Shown: piece after piece, positions 17,934 to 26,000 of the stretch
Numbering within the stretch: position 1 is the stretch's first letter
How the letters are laid out: each line of letters starts with the position of its first letter
NCBI RefSeq assembly: GCF_000428105.1
Contig: NZ_KE386626.1
Span: forward strand, 1 to 41,759
Direction: 5' to 3'
DNA: 41,759 nucleotides
Source: Bacteroides pyogenes DSM 20611 = JCM 6294
GTDB lineage: Bacteria > Bacteroidota > Bacteroidia > Bacteroidales > Bacteroidaceae
Notes under the pieces: model-generated
Databases searched by the model: none
Told to the model about the DNA's origin: nothing
The model's input: the letters and a program-made list of their open reading frames with translations, nothing else
Program-made: the position numbers and the translations under genes

Positions 17934-18066
17934 GGTAAACATATATAGTCAGCGCGGTAGGCATATATACTCATGTATGGTAGATATATATGGCTACCCC
18001 GGTGAGTATATATGGCCACCACGGTAGATATATATGGCTACCGAGGTGAATATATATGAACGGTTC
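17934..18066. repeat. Six tandem 22-bp units with ATATAT core
   Basis: Units start at 17934, 17956, 17979, 18001, 18023 and 18045 (22, 23, 22, 22, 22, 22 bp). Every unit begins GGT and has ATATATA or ATATATG in phase. The third and fifth share GGTAGATATATATGGCTACC; the fourth has GGTGAG...GGCCACC. The ends GGTAG/CTACC and GGTG/CCACC make units three to five self-complementary. The block lies between the barrel stop and the topA promoter. No family is recognised. Apart from this array, the hairpin at 18181 and the topA promoter, 17829-18291 shows nothing coding. Confidence 0.8.
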
Positions 18067-18180
18067 GGCAAGCAGATAAACCGGCATGACAGGTCTTATT
18101 GCGACCCTCTTATACAGCTCCGCCCCCCGAAAAAGCTTTTCGCAAGAAGTGTTTTTGGAATAAAAACAGTTCAAAAGAGA

Positions 18181-18198
18181 CTTTTTTTATAAAAAAAG
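18181..18198. terminator. A/T hairpin before topA
   Basis: CTTTTTTTATAAAAAAAG is an 18-bp perfect palindrome; flanking AGAGAC / GTTTCT extends the pairing with bulges. It may end transcripts from the left or simply be a bendable A/T tract upstream of the topA promoter. Confidence 0.3.
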
Positions 18199-18241
18199 CA
18201 GTTTCTCCGCTTATTTATTAAGGTAAGAAAATCTTTTTTCC

Positions 18242-18249
18242 TACTTTTG
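18242..18249 (+). promoter_or_regulatory. -7 box of the topA promoter
   Basis: TACTTTTG matches TAnnTTTG. The -33 region is weak. It lies 42 bp before the topA ATG and overlaps a possible TTG start at 18247, which argues against that longer reading. Confidence 0.55.
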
Positions 18250-18291
18250 CAGCCGATTATTGCAATACAAGCTATTATAAAAGAAAGAATT

Positions 18292-20631
18292 ATGCAGAAA
18301 AACCTTGTCATTGTCGAATCTCCGGCGAAAGCCAAAACGATTGAAAAGTTTCTTGGAAAAGACTTTAAGGTCCTTTCCAGCTACGGACATATACGCGATT
18401 TGAAGAAAAAAGAATTCAGTATTGACGTAAAAAAGAACTTTAAACCGACTTATGAAGTTCCGGAGGACAAAAAGGATTTGGTAGACACGCTGAAAGCAGA
18501 AGCCAAGAAGGCAGAAACCGTATGGCTCGCATCCGATGAGGACCGCGAAGGAGAAGCGATTTCGTGGCATCTGTACGAAGTGCTGAAACTAAAATCGAAA
18601 AACACCAAACGAATCGTCTTTCATGAAATTACCAAAGCAGCTATTCTCAAAGCTATCGAGCAGCCGCGCGATATCGACCTCAACCTGGTGAATGCCCAAC
18701 AGGCAAGACGCATATTAGACCGCATCGTAGGTTTCGAGCTCTCGCCCGTGTTGTGGAAAAAGGTGCGCCCCTCGCTGTCGGCAGGTCGTGTACAGTCGGT
18801 AGCTGTCCGCCTGATTGTGGAACGTGAACGCGAGATACAGAACTTCAAAGCGGAAGCCTCTTATCGCGTCACAGCCATTTTCCTCGTACCCGATACCGAC
18901 GGCAAAACGGTAGAAATGAAAGCCGAACTGGCACGCCGCATCAAGACAAAACAGGAAGCCAAAGCTTTTCTCGAAGCATGCCGGGGAGCGACATTCTCCA
19001 TCGAAGACATATCCACCCGCCCTGTAAAGAAAACGCCTCCGGCGCCGTTCACAACTTCTACCCTGCAGCAAGAAGCGGCCCGCAAACTGGGATATACGGT
19101 GGCGCAGACCATGTCCATCGCCCAACGGCTTTACGAGTCGGGATTGATTACCTACATGCGTACCGACTCTGTGAACCTGTCGGAATATGCCATAGCAGCA
19201 AGCAAAGAAGCCATCGCCCGGATGATGGGAGAGGAATATGTGCACACGCGCCATTTCCAGACCAAAACCAAAGGAGCGCAAGAAGCTCACGAAGCCATCC
19301 GCCCCACATACATGGAAAATCAGACCATCGAAGGTAAGTCGCAGGAAAAGAAACTCTACAACCTGATCTGGAAACGCACCATCGCTTCGCAAATGGCGGA
19401 CGCGGAACTGCAGAAGACTACCGCTACCATAGCCATCAGCAACAATAGCGATGTGTTTACGGCTACCGGAGAAGTGATTAAGTTCGACGGATTCCTCCGT
19501 GTATACCGCGAATCGCATGACGACGATAACGAGCAGGAAGACGAAAGCCGCCTGCTGCCGCCATTGAAGAAGGGACAATCTCTTGAGGCGGGTCCCATCG
19601 TTGCGACGGAGCGTTTCACCCAACGCCCGGCACGATATACCGAAGCAAGCCTTGTACGCAAGCTCGAAGAACTGGGCATCGGCCGTCCGTCTACCTATGC
19701 TCCTACCATCTCCACCATTCAGCAACGCCAATATGTGGAGAAAGGAAACAAAGAAGGCGAACAACGCAAATTCTATGTGCTCACCCTCAAAGACGACCGG
19801 GTGAAAGAAACCAGCCATACGGAAACCACCGGCACGGAAAAGGGGAAACTCTTCCCCACAGATACCGGAACAGTAGTGAACGACTTCCTGACAGAGTTTT
19901 TTCCGGATATACTCGATTACAATTTTACCGCTACCGTAGAAAAAGAATTCGATGAGATAGCCGAAGGCGAAGTGAAATGGACTTCCATTCTCAAGAACTT
20001 CTACACTCAATTCCACCCTTCGGTAGAAAAGACACTGGCCATAAAGACAACGCATAAAATAGGCGAACGCATCTTGGGCAAAGACCCTGAAACCGGCAAA
20101 ACGGTGTCGGTGAAAATCGGACGTTTCGGACCAATGGTGCAGATAGGAACTGCGGAAGATAAGGAGAAGCCCCGCTTTGCTCAGATAAAGAAAGGGCAGT
20201 CGATAGAAACCATTACGCTGGAAGAAGCGTTGGAATTGCTCCGGCTACCTCGTCACTTGGGAGAATACGAAGGAAAGAAGGTCACTGTCGGTGTCGGTCG
20301 CTTCGGCCCTTACGTGCTTCACAACAAAGTATATGTCTCGCTGCCCAAAACGATCGACCCTATGGAAGTAACCCTGGAAGAAGCCGAACGGCTCATTCTG
20401 GAAAAACGCGCCAAGGAAGCCGCGCGGCACATCAAAAAGTTCAGTGAAGAACCCGAACTGGAAATCCTGAACGGACGATACGGGCCTTATATTGCTTATC
20501 AGGGGAAAAACTACAAAATCCCGAAAGAATTCGTTCCCAAAGAGATGACATTGGAAGCTTGCATGGAACTGATCAAACAGCAAAACGAAAAGGCGTCTGC
20601 TCCTCCACGACCGAAACAGGCCGCTCAATAA
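18292..20631 (+). CDS. topA: DNA topoisomerase I (type IA)
   Basis: Relaxes negative supercoils. 779 residues from the ATG at 18292 (MQKNLVIVESPAKAKTIEKF). Toprim domain with Glu9 and the metal motif SDEDREGE (81-88); catalytic Tyr288 in GLITYMRTDS; LSAGRVQSVAVRLIVERE and the late RPSTYAPTIS motif are present. The C-terminus has no Cys4 zinc ribbons; it carries repeats of the GRFGPYV / GRYGPYIAYQGKNYKIP type, as is usual in Bacteroidetes. Preceded by the 22-bp array and its own promoter, followed by a long inverted repeat. Confidence 0.96.
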   Translation: MQKNLVIVESPAKAKTIEKFLGKDFKVLSSYGHIRDLKKKEFSIDVKKNFKPTYEVPEDKKDLVDTLKAEAKKAETVWLASDEDREGEAISWHLYEVLKLKSKNTKRIVFHEITKAAILKAIEQPRDIDLNLVNAQQARRILDRIVGFELSPVLWKKVRPSLSAGRVQSVAVRLIVEREREIQNFKAEASYRVTAIFLVPDTDGKTVEMKAELARRIKTKQEAKAFLEACRGATFSIEDISTRPVKKTPPAPFTTSTLQQEAARKLGYTVAQTMSIAQRLYESGLITYMRTDSVNLSEYAIAASKEAIARMMGEEYVHTRHFQTKTKGAQEAHEAIRPTYMENQTIEGKSQEKKLYNLIWKRTIASQMADAELQKTTATIAISNNSDVFTATGEVIKFDGFLRVYRESHDDDNEQEDESRLLPPLKKGQSLEAGPIVATERFTQRPARYTEASLVRKLEELGIGRPSTYAPTISTIQQRQYVEKGNKEGEQRKFYVLTLKDDRVKETSHTETTGTEKGKLFPTDTGTVVNDFLTEFFPDILDYNFTATVEKEFDEIAEGEVKWTSILKNFYTQFHPSVEKTLAIKTTHKIGERILGKDPETGKTVSVKIGRFGPMVQIGTAEDKEKPRFAQIKKGQSIETITLEEALELLRLPRHLGEYEGKKVTVGVGRFGPYVLHNKVYVSLPKTIDPMEVTLEEAERLILEKRAKEAARHIKKFSEEPELEILNGRYGPYIAYQGKNYKIPKEFVPKEMTLEACMELIKQQNEKASAPPRPKQAAQ

Positions 20632-20638
20632 GGATAAG

Positions 20639-20729
20639 AGAATCCCCTTGTTCTATCACTGTTTTACTGTAAACTTGCAACGCTCATTCGCGTCGGGACA
20701 GTAGAGTAGTGATAAAACAAGGGGATTCT
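20639..20729. terminator. Long inverted repeat (32-bp arms) after topA
   Basis: Arms 20639-20670 and 20698-20729 pair over 32 positions with about four or five mismatches; the outer 14 bp (AGAATCCCCTTGTT) are perfect. The 27-nt loop has no ORF. It starts 8 bp after the topA stop and faces the convergent DUF1287 gene, so a bidirectional terminator is likely. The size is unusual, and a short repeat element is the alternative. Confidence 0.55.
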
Positions 20730-20873
20730 TCATGTGTTTTCCCCAACGAGAAAGTTGATTTTCACCTTATTAGCAATAACGGTCGAGCTATTCTTCACGT
20801 ATCTTCCCTGATGCGAAAGCCATAATTATCCCCTCCTGCAAACAAGGTTTGTGAACATGGATATTTTTTCCAT

Positions 20874-21362
20874 CTATCCTCCTCCGAGATGTGCTCTTTC
20901 TTTCCCATACCGGTAGTGTCCCGTTATTTTAAACCGGAACAGACAGTCTTCCAACACCTGTCCCGCACCGATATTATGAACAATCAGGAAGCGCCTCCCG
21001 TCTCTCGACTTCTTATTCACCACCAGCCCGATATGCGTCATCCCGTTATCGAGCACCCATGTCACAATATCTCCCGGCCGATAATTCGCTTTCATATCTT
21101 CATGTACTTCTTTTTGCAAATCAATGCCGAGTTTACGGTAAGCGCGAATCACGACATCGGTACATACGCCTCTGCCGGCAGGCACATCTCCATTCGGATA
21201 GTCGATCCGCACATAAGCCGGATCATAAACCACACGTTCCTTCGTAAGCAGAAGCGCTGCATCGGAGAGCTTCTCTCCGAAAGTCATCTGCTGTCCGAAT
21301 GCCGTGAGAGAACCCAAACAGATAAAAATTACGACTATAAAACGCCTCATACCCATAATCAT
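20874..21362 (-). CDS. DUF1287 family secreted protein with apparent internal deletion
   Basis: 162 residues, signal peptide to about residue 24 (MRRFIVVIFICLGSLTAFGQ). Conserved family blocks are VVYDPAYVRIDYPNGDVPAGRG, VCTDVVIRAYR with Cys67, VHEDM with His87, YRPGDIVTW and THIGLVV with His110. This Cys-His arrangement suggests an NlpC/P60-like fold. From memory of the family, about 40 residues including an NIDHRR motif normally separate VHEDMK from the PGDIVTW block; here they are joined by KANYR. Activity is therefore doubtful. ATGs at 21362, 21356 and 21350 are all usable. Confidence 0.75.
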   Translation of the reverse strand: MIMGMRRFIVVIFICLGSLTAFGQQMTFGEKLSDAALLLTKERVVYDPAYVRIDYPNGDVPAGRGVCTDVVIRAYRKLGIDLQKEVHEDMKANYRPGDIVTWVLDNGMTHIGLVVNKKSRDGRRFLIVHNIGAGQVLEDCLFRFKITGHYRYGKERAHLGGG

Positions 21363-21392
21363 AATGCTGTACTATTCAAATATTTATATCTG

Positions 21393-21400
21393 CAAACATA
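21393..21400 (-). promoter_or_regulatory. -7 box of the DUF1287 gene
   Basis: On the minus strand TATGTTTG matches TAnnTTTG, about 31-43 bp before the possible start codons. No good TTTG at -33. Confidence 0.4.
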
Positions 21401-21560
21401 ATCTTTCCGGCCATACTTCCTGCGAAATTCTCCTTTTTTAACTTTCAACGCTGTGTCCGCTCATCCTGAGCTTTCTACTTTTAGAACTTACAGATACGCC
21501 TCCCTTGAAAAATATCTTATTCCGGACTGACACCTTGATTCTCTCTCAAAACGCTTCTTT

Positions 21561-21602
21561 ATTTTCATAAAAAACGTATAAACATTGGTTTTTTATGAAA
21601 AT
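21561..21602. promoter_or_regulatory. 15-bp perfect inverted repeat between divergent genes
   Basis: ATTTTCATAAAAAAC (21561-21575), 12-nt loop, GTTTTTTATGAAAAT (21588-21602). It lies between two divergent promoters (21393 minus, 21650 plus), so it may be an operator; a terminator hairpin is less natural here. Confidence 0.45.
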
Positions 21603-21649
21603 ACATTTAAAAGAAAAGCTTACTATAAAAGCACAAGAAATAAATAAGT

Positions 21650-21657
21650 TACATTTG
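21650..21657 (+). promoter_or_regulatory. -7 box of the lipoprotein gene
   Basis: TACATTTG matches TAnnTTTG, 37 bp before the start codon; the -33 position is weak. Confidence 0.45.
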
Positions 21658-21693
21658 CAACGAAATTAAAGTATAATAAATTAAGAAAAAAGA

Positions 21694-22467
21694 ATGAAGA
21701 ATTTAAAGATGATTTATGTAGGTGCTTTTACTTTTTTGGCACTTAGTCTGAATGTAATGTTATCCTCCTGCGGAAAAGATGGAGTAGGAATCGATGAAAA
21801 AGAATTGAACAAAAAAGTTGAAACGGAAAGACCTCAGAAGGTAGAACAAAAACAAGAAGAATCTACAGAAAACAATAAAGACAACCGGAATGAGTGGAGG
21901 ACGCTCTATCCCAACATTGCACCGTTTATCGACCATTCACAGGAATCACAGCATAACCTGCTATCAACAGAAGCAATCAATAAAGAAGAATTGCTTAAGG
22001 TAATCCAAGAATGGGAAAACTTGAATGAGGAAATGAAGAAGCTTCAGCGACCGCTACCCCTTTTTCCCGAATATTCGGTGCAAATCAAACGTTGGATCGC
22101 AATTTCCATAGAATATTCGAAAAAAGAATATAGTGCCCAATATGAGATATCGGAAGCCTCTTCCATCGCAAGCTCATATAAAGATTTTCACGATGCTGTC
22201 GTATATGCAAAAATCAATTTCTTATTTGTAAAAGCTCATCAAATCAAGCAAACATTGGCAGAATCTCATCCCGGTTTATCGACTTTGGCACAAAACTTTA
22301 TCGGGAAAATTAAGAATATCGGATATATATATGTGCAACATGAAGGAACCCAATTTGTGAAAGAAAAAAAAGAAGAGGAATTAGTAACCTTGTTCAACGA
22401 ATCCTTTGCAAAGCCTTATAACCGGATGATCGAACAAGTAAAAGCCGGACTGGATAAGAAGCAATAA
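21694..22467 (+). CDS. Hypothetical lipoprotein, charged and helical
   Basis: 257 residues with a lipoprotein signal peptide and lipobox LSSC (Cys about 26). A Lys/Glu/Gln-rich disordered linker (about 30-65) leads into a mostly helical domain (WENLNEEMKKLQRP, YSKKEYSAQYEISEASSIASSYKDFHDAVVYAK). No family is recognised. The gene and its upstream region are visibly more AT-rich than topA or metG, which suggests recent acquisition or relaxed selection. Alone between its own promoter and 500 bp of non-coding DNA. Confidence 0.65.
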   Translation: MKNLKMIYVGAFTFLALSLNVMLSSCGKDGVGIDEKELNKKVETERPQKVEQKQEESTENNKDNRNEWRTLYPNIAPFIDHSQESQHNLLSTEAINKEELLKVIQEWENLNEEMKKLQRPLPLFPEYSVQIKRWIAISIEYSKKEYSAQYEISEASSIASSYKDFHDAVVYAKINFLFVKAHQIKQTLAESHPGLSTLAQNFIGKIKNIGYIYVQHEGTQFVKEKKEEELVTLFNESFAKPYNRMIEQVKAGLDKKQ

Positions 22468-22540
22468 GTTCCTGCCGTTATGGGTAGGAGCCAAAAGAGA
22501 AGAGCTCACAGATTGAACAACGAGCAATGAGTTCCTGCCG
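22460..22540. repeat. 18-bp direct repeat across the lipoprotein gene end
   Basis: AGCAATAAGTTCCTGCCG (22460-22477), which includes the stop codon, recurs as AGCAATGAGTTCCTGCCG (22523-22540), one mismatch, 63 bp apart: a small duplication. The remainder of 22541-22720 shows only small hairpins such as GGAAA-AGC-TTTCC. Confidence 0.5.
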
Positions 22541-22720
22541 GCGTATATGAGAGAATGATTGGGCGAAATTTTCTGAAAGAGGATTCTAAAAGAAAGTAAC
22601 TCTTGCTTTCACAATTACTGTGAAGCTATAAAACTCTCGGAAGCAGGCTTTCCGGAAATCCGGAGCTTTTGGAAAAGCTTTCCATAGTACCGTTCAATCA
22701 GTATCTACAACCTTATCACA

Positions 22721-22785
22721 AACGCGGGTTAACATGCATGTATACAAATAGAAACTTTCTGTATACACGCACGTTAACCCGCGTT
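22721..22785. repeat. Long palindrome, 25-bp arms
   Basis: AACGCGGGTTAAC (22721-22733) pairs perfectly with 22773-22785. Pairing continues through GC-TGTATAC with two A/C mismatches on the plus strand (G:U on the minus), to 22745/22761. The 15-nt loop contains AGAAA-C-TTTCT. It is related in its outer arm to the palindrome at 9949-10011. It lies about 85 bp upstream of the promoter of the hybrid two-component gene. Confidence 0.65.
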
Positions 22786-22868
22786 CGGCATAATAAAGAA
22801 TGATTCTTGATTTGCCGGATGCACTATCTTTTCAGACCGGTAATAGGTTTAAAAACAAAAAACTTTCT

Positions 22869-22876
22869 TATTTTTG
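22869..22876 (+). promoter_or_regulatory. -7 box upstream of the hybrid sensor gene
   Basis: TATTTTTG matches TAnnTTTG. A start near 22883 gives a leader of about 180 nt to the ATG at 23065. Confidence 0.4.
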
Positions 22877-23064
22877 TATGAATCATTGCCAAAGAGTCAA
22901 CCGACAGTTCGGAATCGAATCGCGTTATTCTCCCGACTCTCCAGCTTGATAGACCCGCAGTTGGAGAAATCATGGGATGGTTCATTGCTTGTTTAATGAC
23001 AAAAGCCGATAACCGGTATGGCCTGTTCTACAGCTTCAGAATTCTTATGCCCTATAAACAAAAT

Positions 23065-26000
23065 ATGAATAGTTTAATACTTAAAATACTTTCTCTTTTT
23101 CTGTTGCTTGGCGGAAGCGCAGGGATACTCCGGGCACAACCTCCTTACTACTATTACAAACAGCTCGGTATAGGTGAAGGCCTTTCGCAATCGAGAGTAC
23201 AATGCATACTGAACGACCACAGGGGCTATCTATGGGTCGGCACGGAGTCGGGGCTGAACTGCTACGACCGCGACCATCTGAAGCAATACCTTCATCAGCC
23301 GGGAAACGAGAAAACCCTTCCGGCCAATAACATATTCTTCATCGCAGAAGACTCTCTCTACAACCTTTGGGTAGGCACAACCACGGGAATCTGTCTGTAC
23401 GACAGGGAGAATGACTGCTTTAAGACCTTGCGGAACAACGGCAAGCCCGTTTTTGTCGCCTCCTGCCTCCGGGTAGAAAGCGGAATGCTACTGGCAGGGT
23501 CGGGAGCTATCTACAAGTATGCCTACGACAACAAAGAGCTCGAAGCTTTATACTATGCCGACGATCCGGCTTTCTATACCCCTTTTTGGCAGATGGAGCG
23601 TTGCAACAACGAGCAAGTACTGCTCAATTCGCGCTGGCACGGCATTTATTCGTTCAACCTGAAAACTCATGAGCTTAAAAAAATCGACTCCTTTACGGAA
23701 AAGAATTACACCTGCATGTACCTCGACTCGCGGAAAAGACTTTGGATAAGCTCTTATGGCAACGGACTGTATTGTTACGAAAACAACAAATTGCTGAAAC
23801 ACTTTACCACATCGAACTCTCCGCTGACGTATGATGTGATACACGATATCACGGAAAGGGAAAATCAACTCTGGGTGGCGACAGACGGCGGGGGAATCAA
23901 TATAATCTCTACCGACGACTTCTCATTCACCCATATCCGCCGGATGCAGGACGACGTGCATTCATTCCCCGCAAACACCATTTACCGCCTTTACTCAGAC
24001 CCGGCGAACAATATGTGGGCAGGTAGCATCCGGCACGGACTCATCGGTATAAAGAACGTATATGCACGCTCCTTCCGGAACGTACCTTTCGGCAATCTGT
24101 ACGGACTGAGCAACCAGACCATCAACAGTTTTTTTCAAGATGAGGAAGGGATGATCTGGATCGGAACGGATGGCGGCGGCATCAACCGTTTCGATCCGGT
24201 AACAGAAACATTCAGGCACTACCCTGCCACACAACACGAAAAAGTTGTCTCCATCGTAGCTTATACGCCCGACGAGCTACTGTTCTTTTCTTTCAACAGA
24301 GGGCTTTTCGTTTTCAACAAACACACCGGGCAGATGCGTCCTTTCATGCTGATGGACAAAGAGATGAACGATAAAACCTGTATCAACGGCTTTTCCGTGA
24401 ACATTCAAAGAATAGCGGAGCATAAGATTCTCTTCAGCGCCCAGCACATCTTCGTGTACGACACCCGGACCCGGAAGTTCGACATCGTAGCCAGTATGAG
24501 AAAGGACTATGAAAGAAACTCACCATTGGTTATCAAGACTGTCGGAACCCAAACATACCTTTCCGATTTAAAGAATATTTGTGTGTACGACTCTTCGGAT
24601 AAGAGTTTCCAAACAATTTATCGGGGAGAACACATCATCAACGACGCATGTATGGACAGCAACGAAATCTTTTGGCTGGCTTCTGCCGAAGGGTTGGTAC
24701 GCTACAATCCTCAAACAGGAAAAAGCGAGTTGATACAAACCGGCTTGTTTCAGGAAGCCACTTCGGTGGTGGCCGACAGTCGGAACCGGATATGGATCGG
24801 AACAAGACGCCATTTGTATGTCTACTCTTCGCTTACCCATAATTTCGTCAAGCTGGACGAGGTAGACGGGGTGTTGCCGAACGAATACATTTTCCACGCA
24901 ACCCTTCCGGCTAAGAATGGGGACATCTTTATGGGAGGCACTACGGGCATGACGGTGATAAACGCCTCCGTTCACTTCGACGCCGATGCCGGGCATGCGA
25001 TAGAACTGCTGGATGTGCTCTTAAACGGCTTGCCGGTATCGGTTGGTGAGGAATCCGGCAAGACTTCCGGAACCATAGAAATTCCCTGGAACTTTTCTTC
25101 TTTACAGCTGAAGGTGTTGCTGAAAGAAGATGATGTGTTCCGCAAGAACATCTTCCGCTTCAGTATCGACGGGCTCGATCCGGGCTTGCCGATATCCGGG
25201 TCCAACTCTCTGGTCATCAACCACCTTCCCATAGGAGAGTATGCCATAAACGCCTCCTATTATACACGAAGCGGCGAATGGAGTCCGAAACAGCAGGTTC
25301 TCTATCTCATCGTTACCCCTCCCTGGTGGAAGACAGGATGGTTTTATGCAGCGTTAATCTTGCTGACCGCCCTGCTGGTCTACGGCACCGCGTATTTCTT
25401 CTACCGAAAGAAAAGAGCCCGGCAAAAACAAGAAATCATTCGGCTGAAAAACAAAATGTATGAAGAGAAAATCAATTTCCTCACGAACATCAGTCACGAA
25501 CTTCGCACTCCTCTCACTCTGATTTGCGCACCCTTGAAGCGAATCATCGACCGGGAGCCGGAAAATAAGAGCATGGAGAATCAGCTGGTCCCTATCTACA
25601 AACAAGCCCGGCAGATGAAGAATATCATAGATATGGTACTGGACGTAAGAAAACTGGAAGAAGGAAAGGATGTATTGCATATCCTGCCTCACCTTCTGAA
25701 CGAATGGGTACGGTCGGTCGGCGATAAATTCGCTCTTGAATACGAAGTAAAAGGCATCAAGCTGGTTTATGAGTTGGACGAGCGGATAGGTAAAGTTCCT
25801 TTTGATAAAAACAAGTGTGAGTTCGTTCTTTCCAACTTCCTGATGAATGCGCTGAAGTTCAGTGATTCAGGCAGCACTACCACGTTGGTTACCGCTCTTT
25901 CGCAAGAGGGAGACCGGGTACGGGTTTCCGTAAAAGACGAAGGAATGGGACTGAATATGGTAAATACGGACTCTTTATTTTCCAGCTTCTATCAAGGGGA

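Noticed and set aside
17971..18174. Minus-strand 67-residue ORF across the 22-bp array
   Set aside because: It is made of translated repeats and has no promoter or family resemblance.
18247..18291. 15-residue N-terminal extension of topA from a TTG
   Set aside because: The TTG lies within the -7 promoter box, and the conserved N-terminus begins at the ATG at 18292.
18715..20055. 446-residue minus-strand ORF inside topA
   Set aside because: Antisense shadow of topA, Phe/Arg-rich and without domains.
22972..23064. 31-residue N-terminal extension of the hybrid sensor
   Set aside because: It would put the signal anchor more than 30 residues inside the protein; the ATG at 23065 gives a normal signal sequence.
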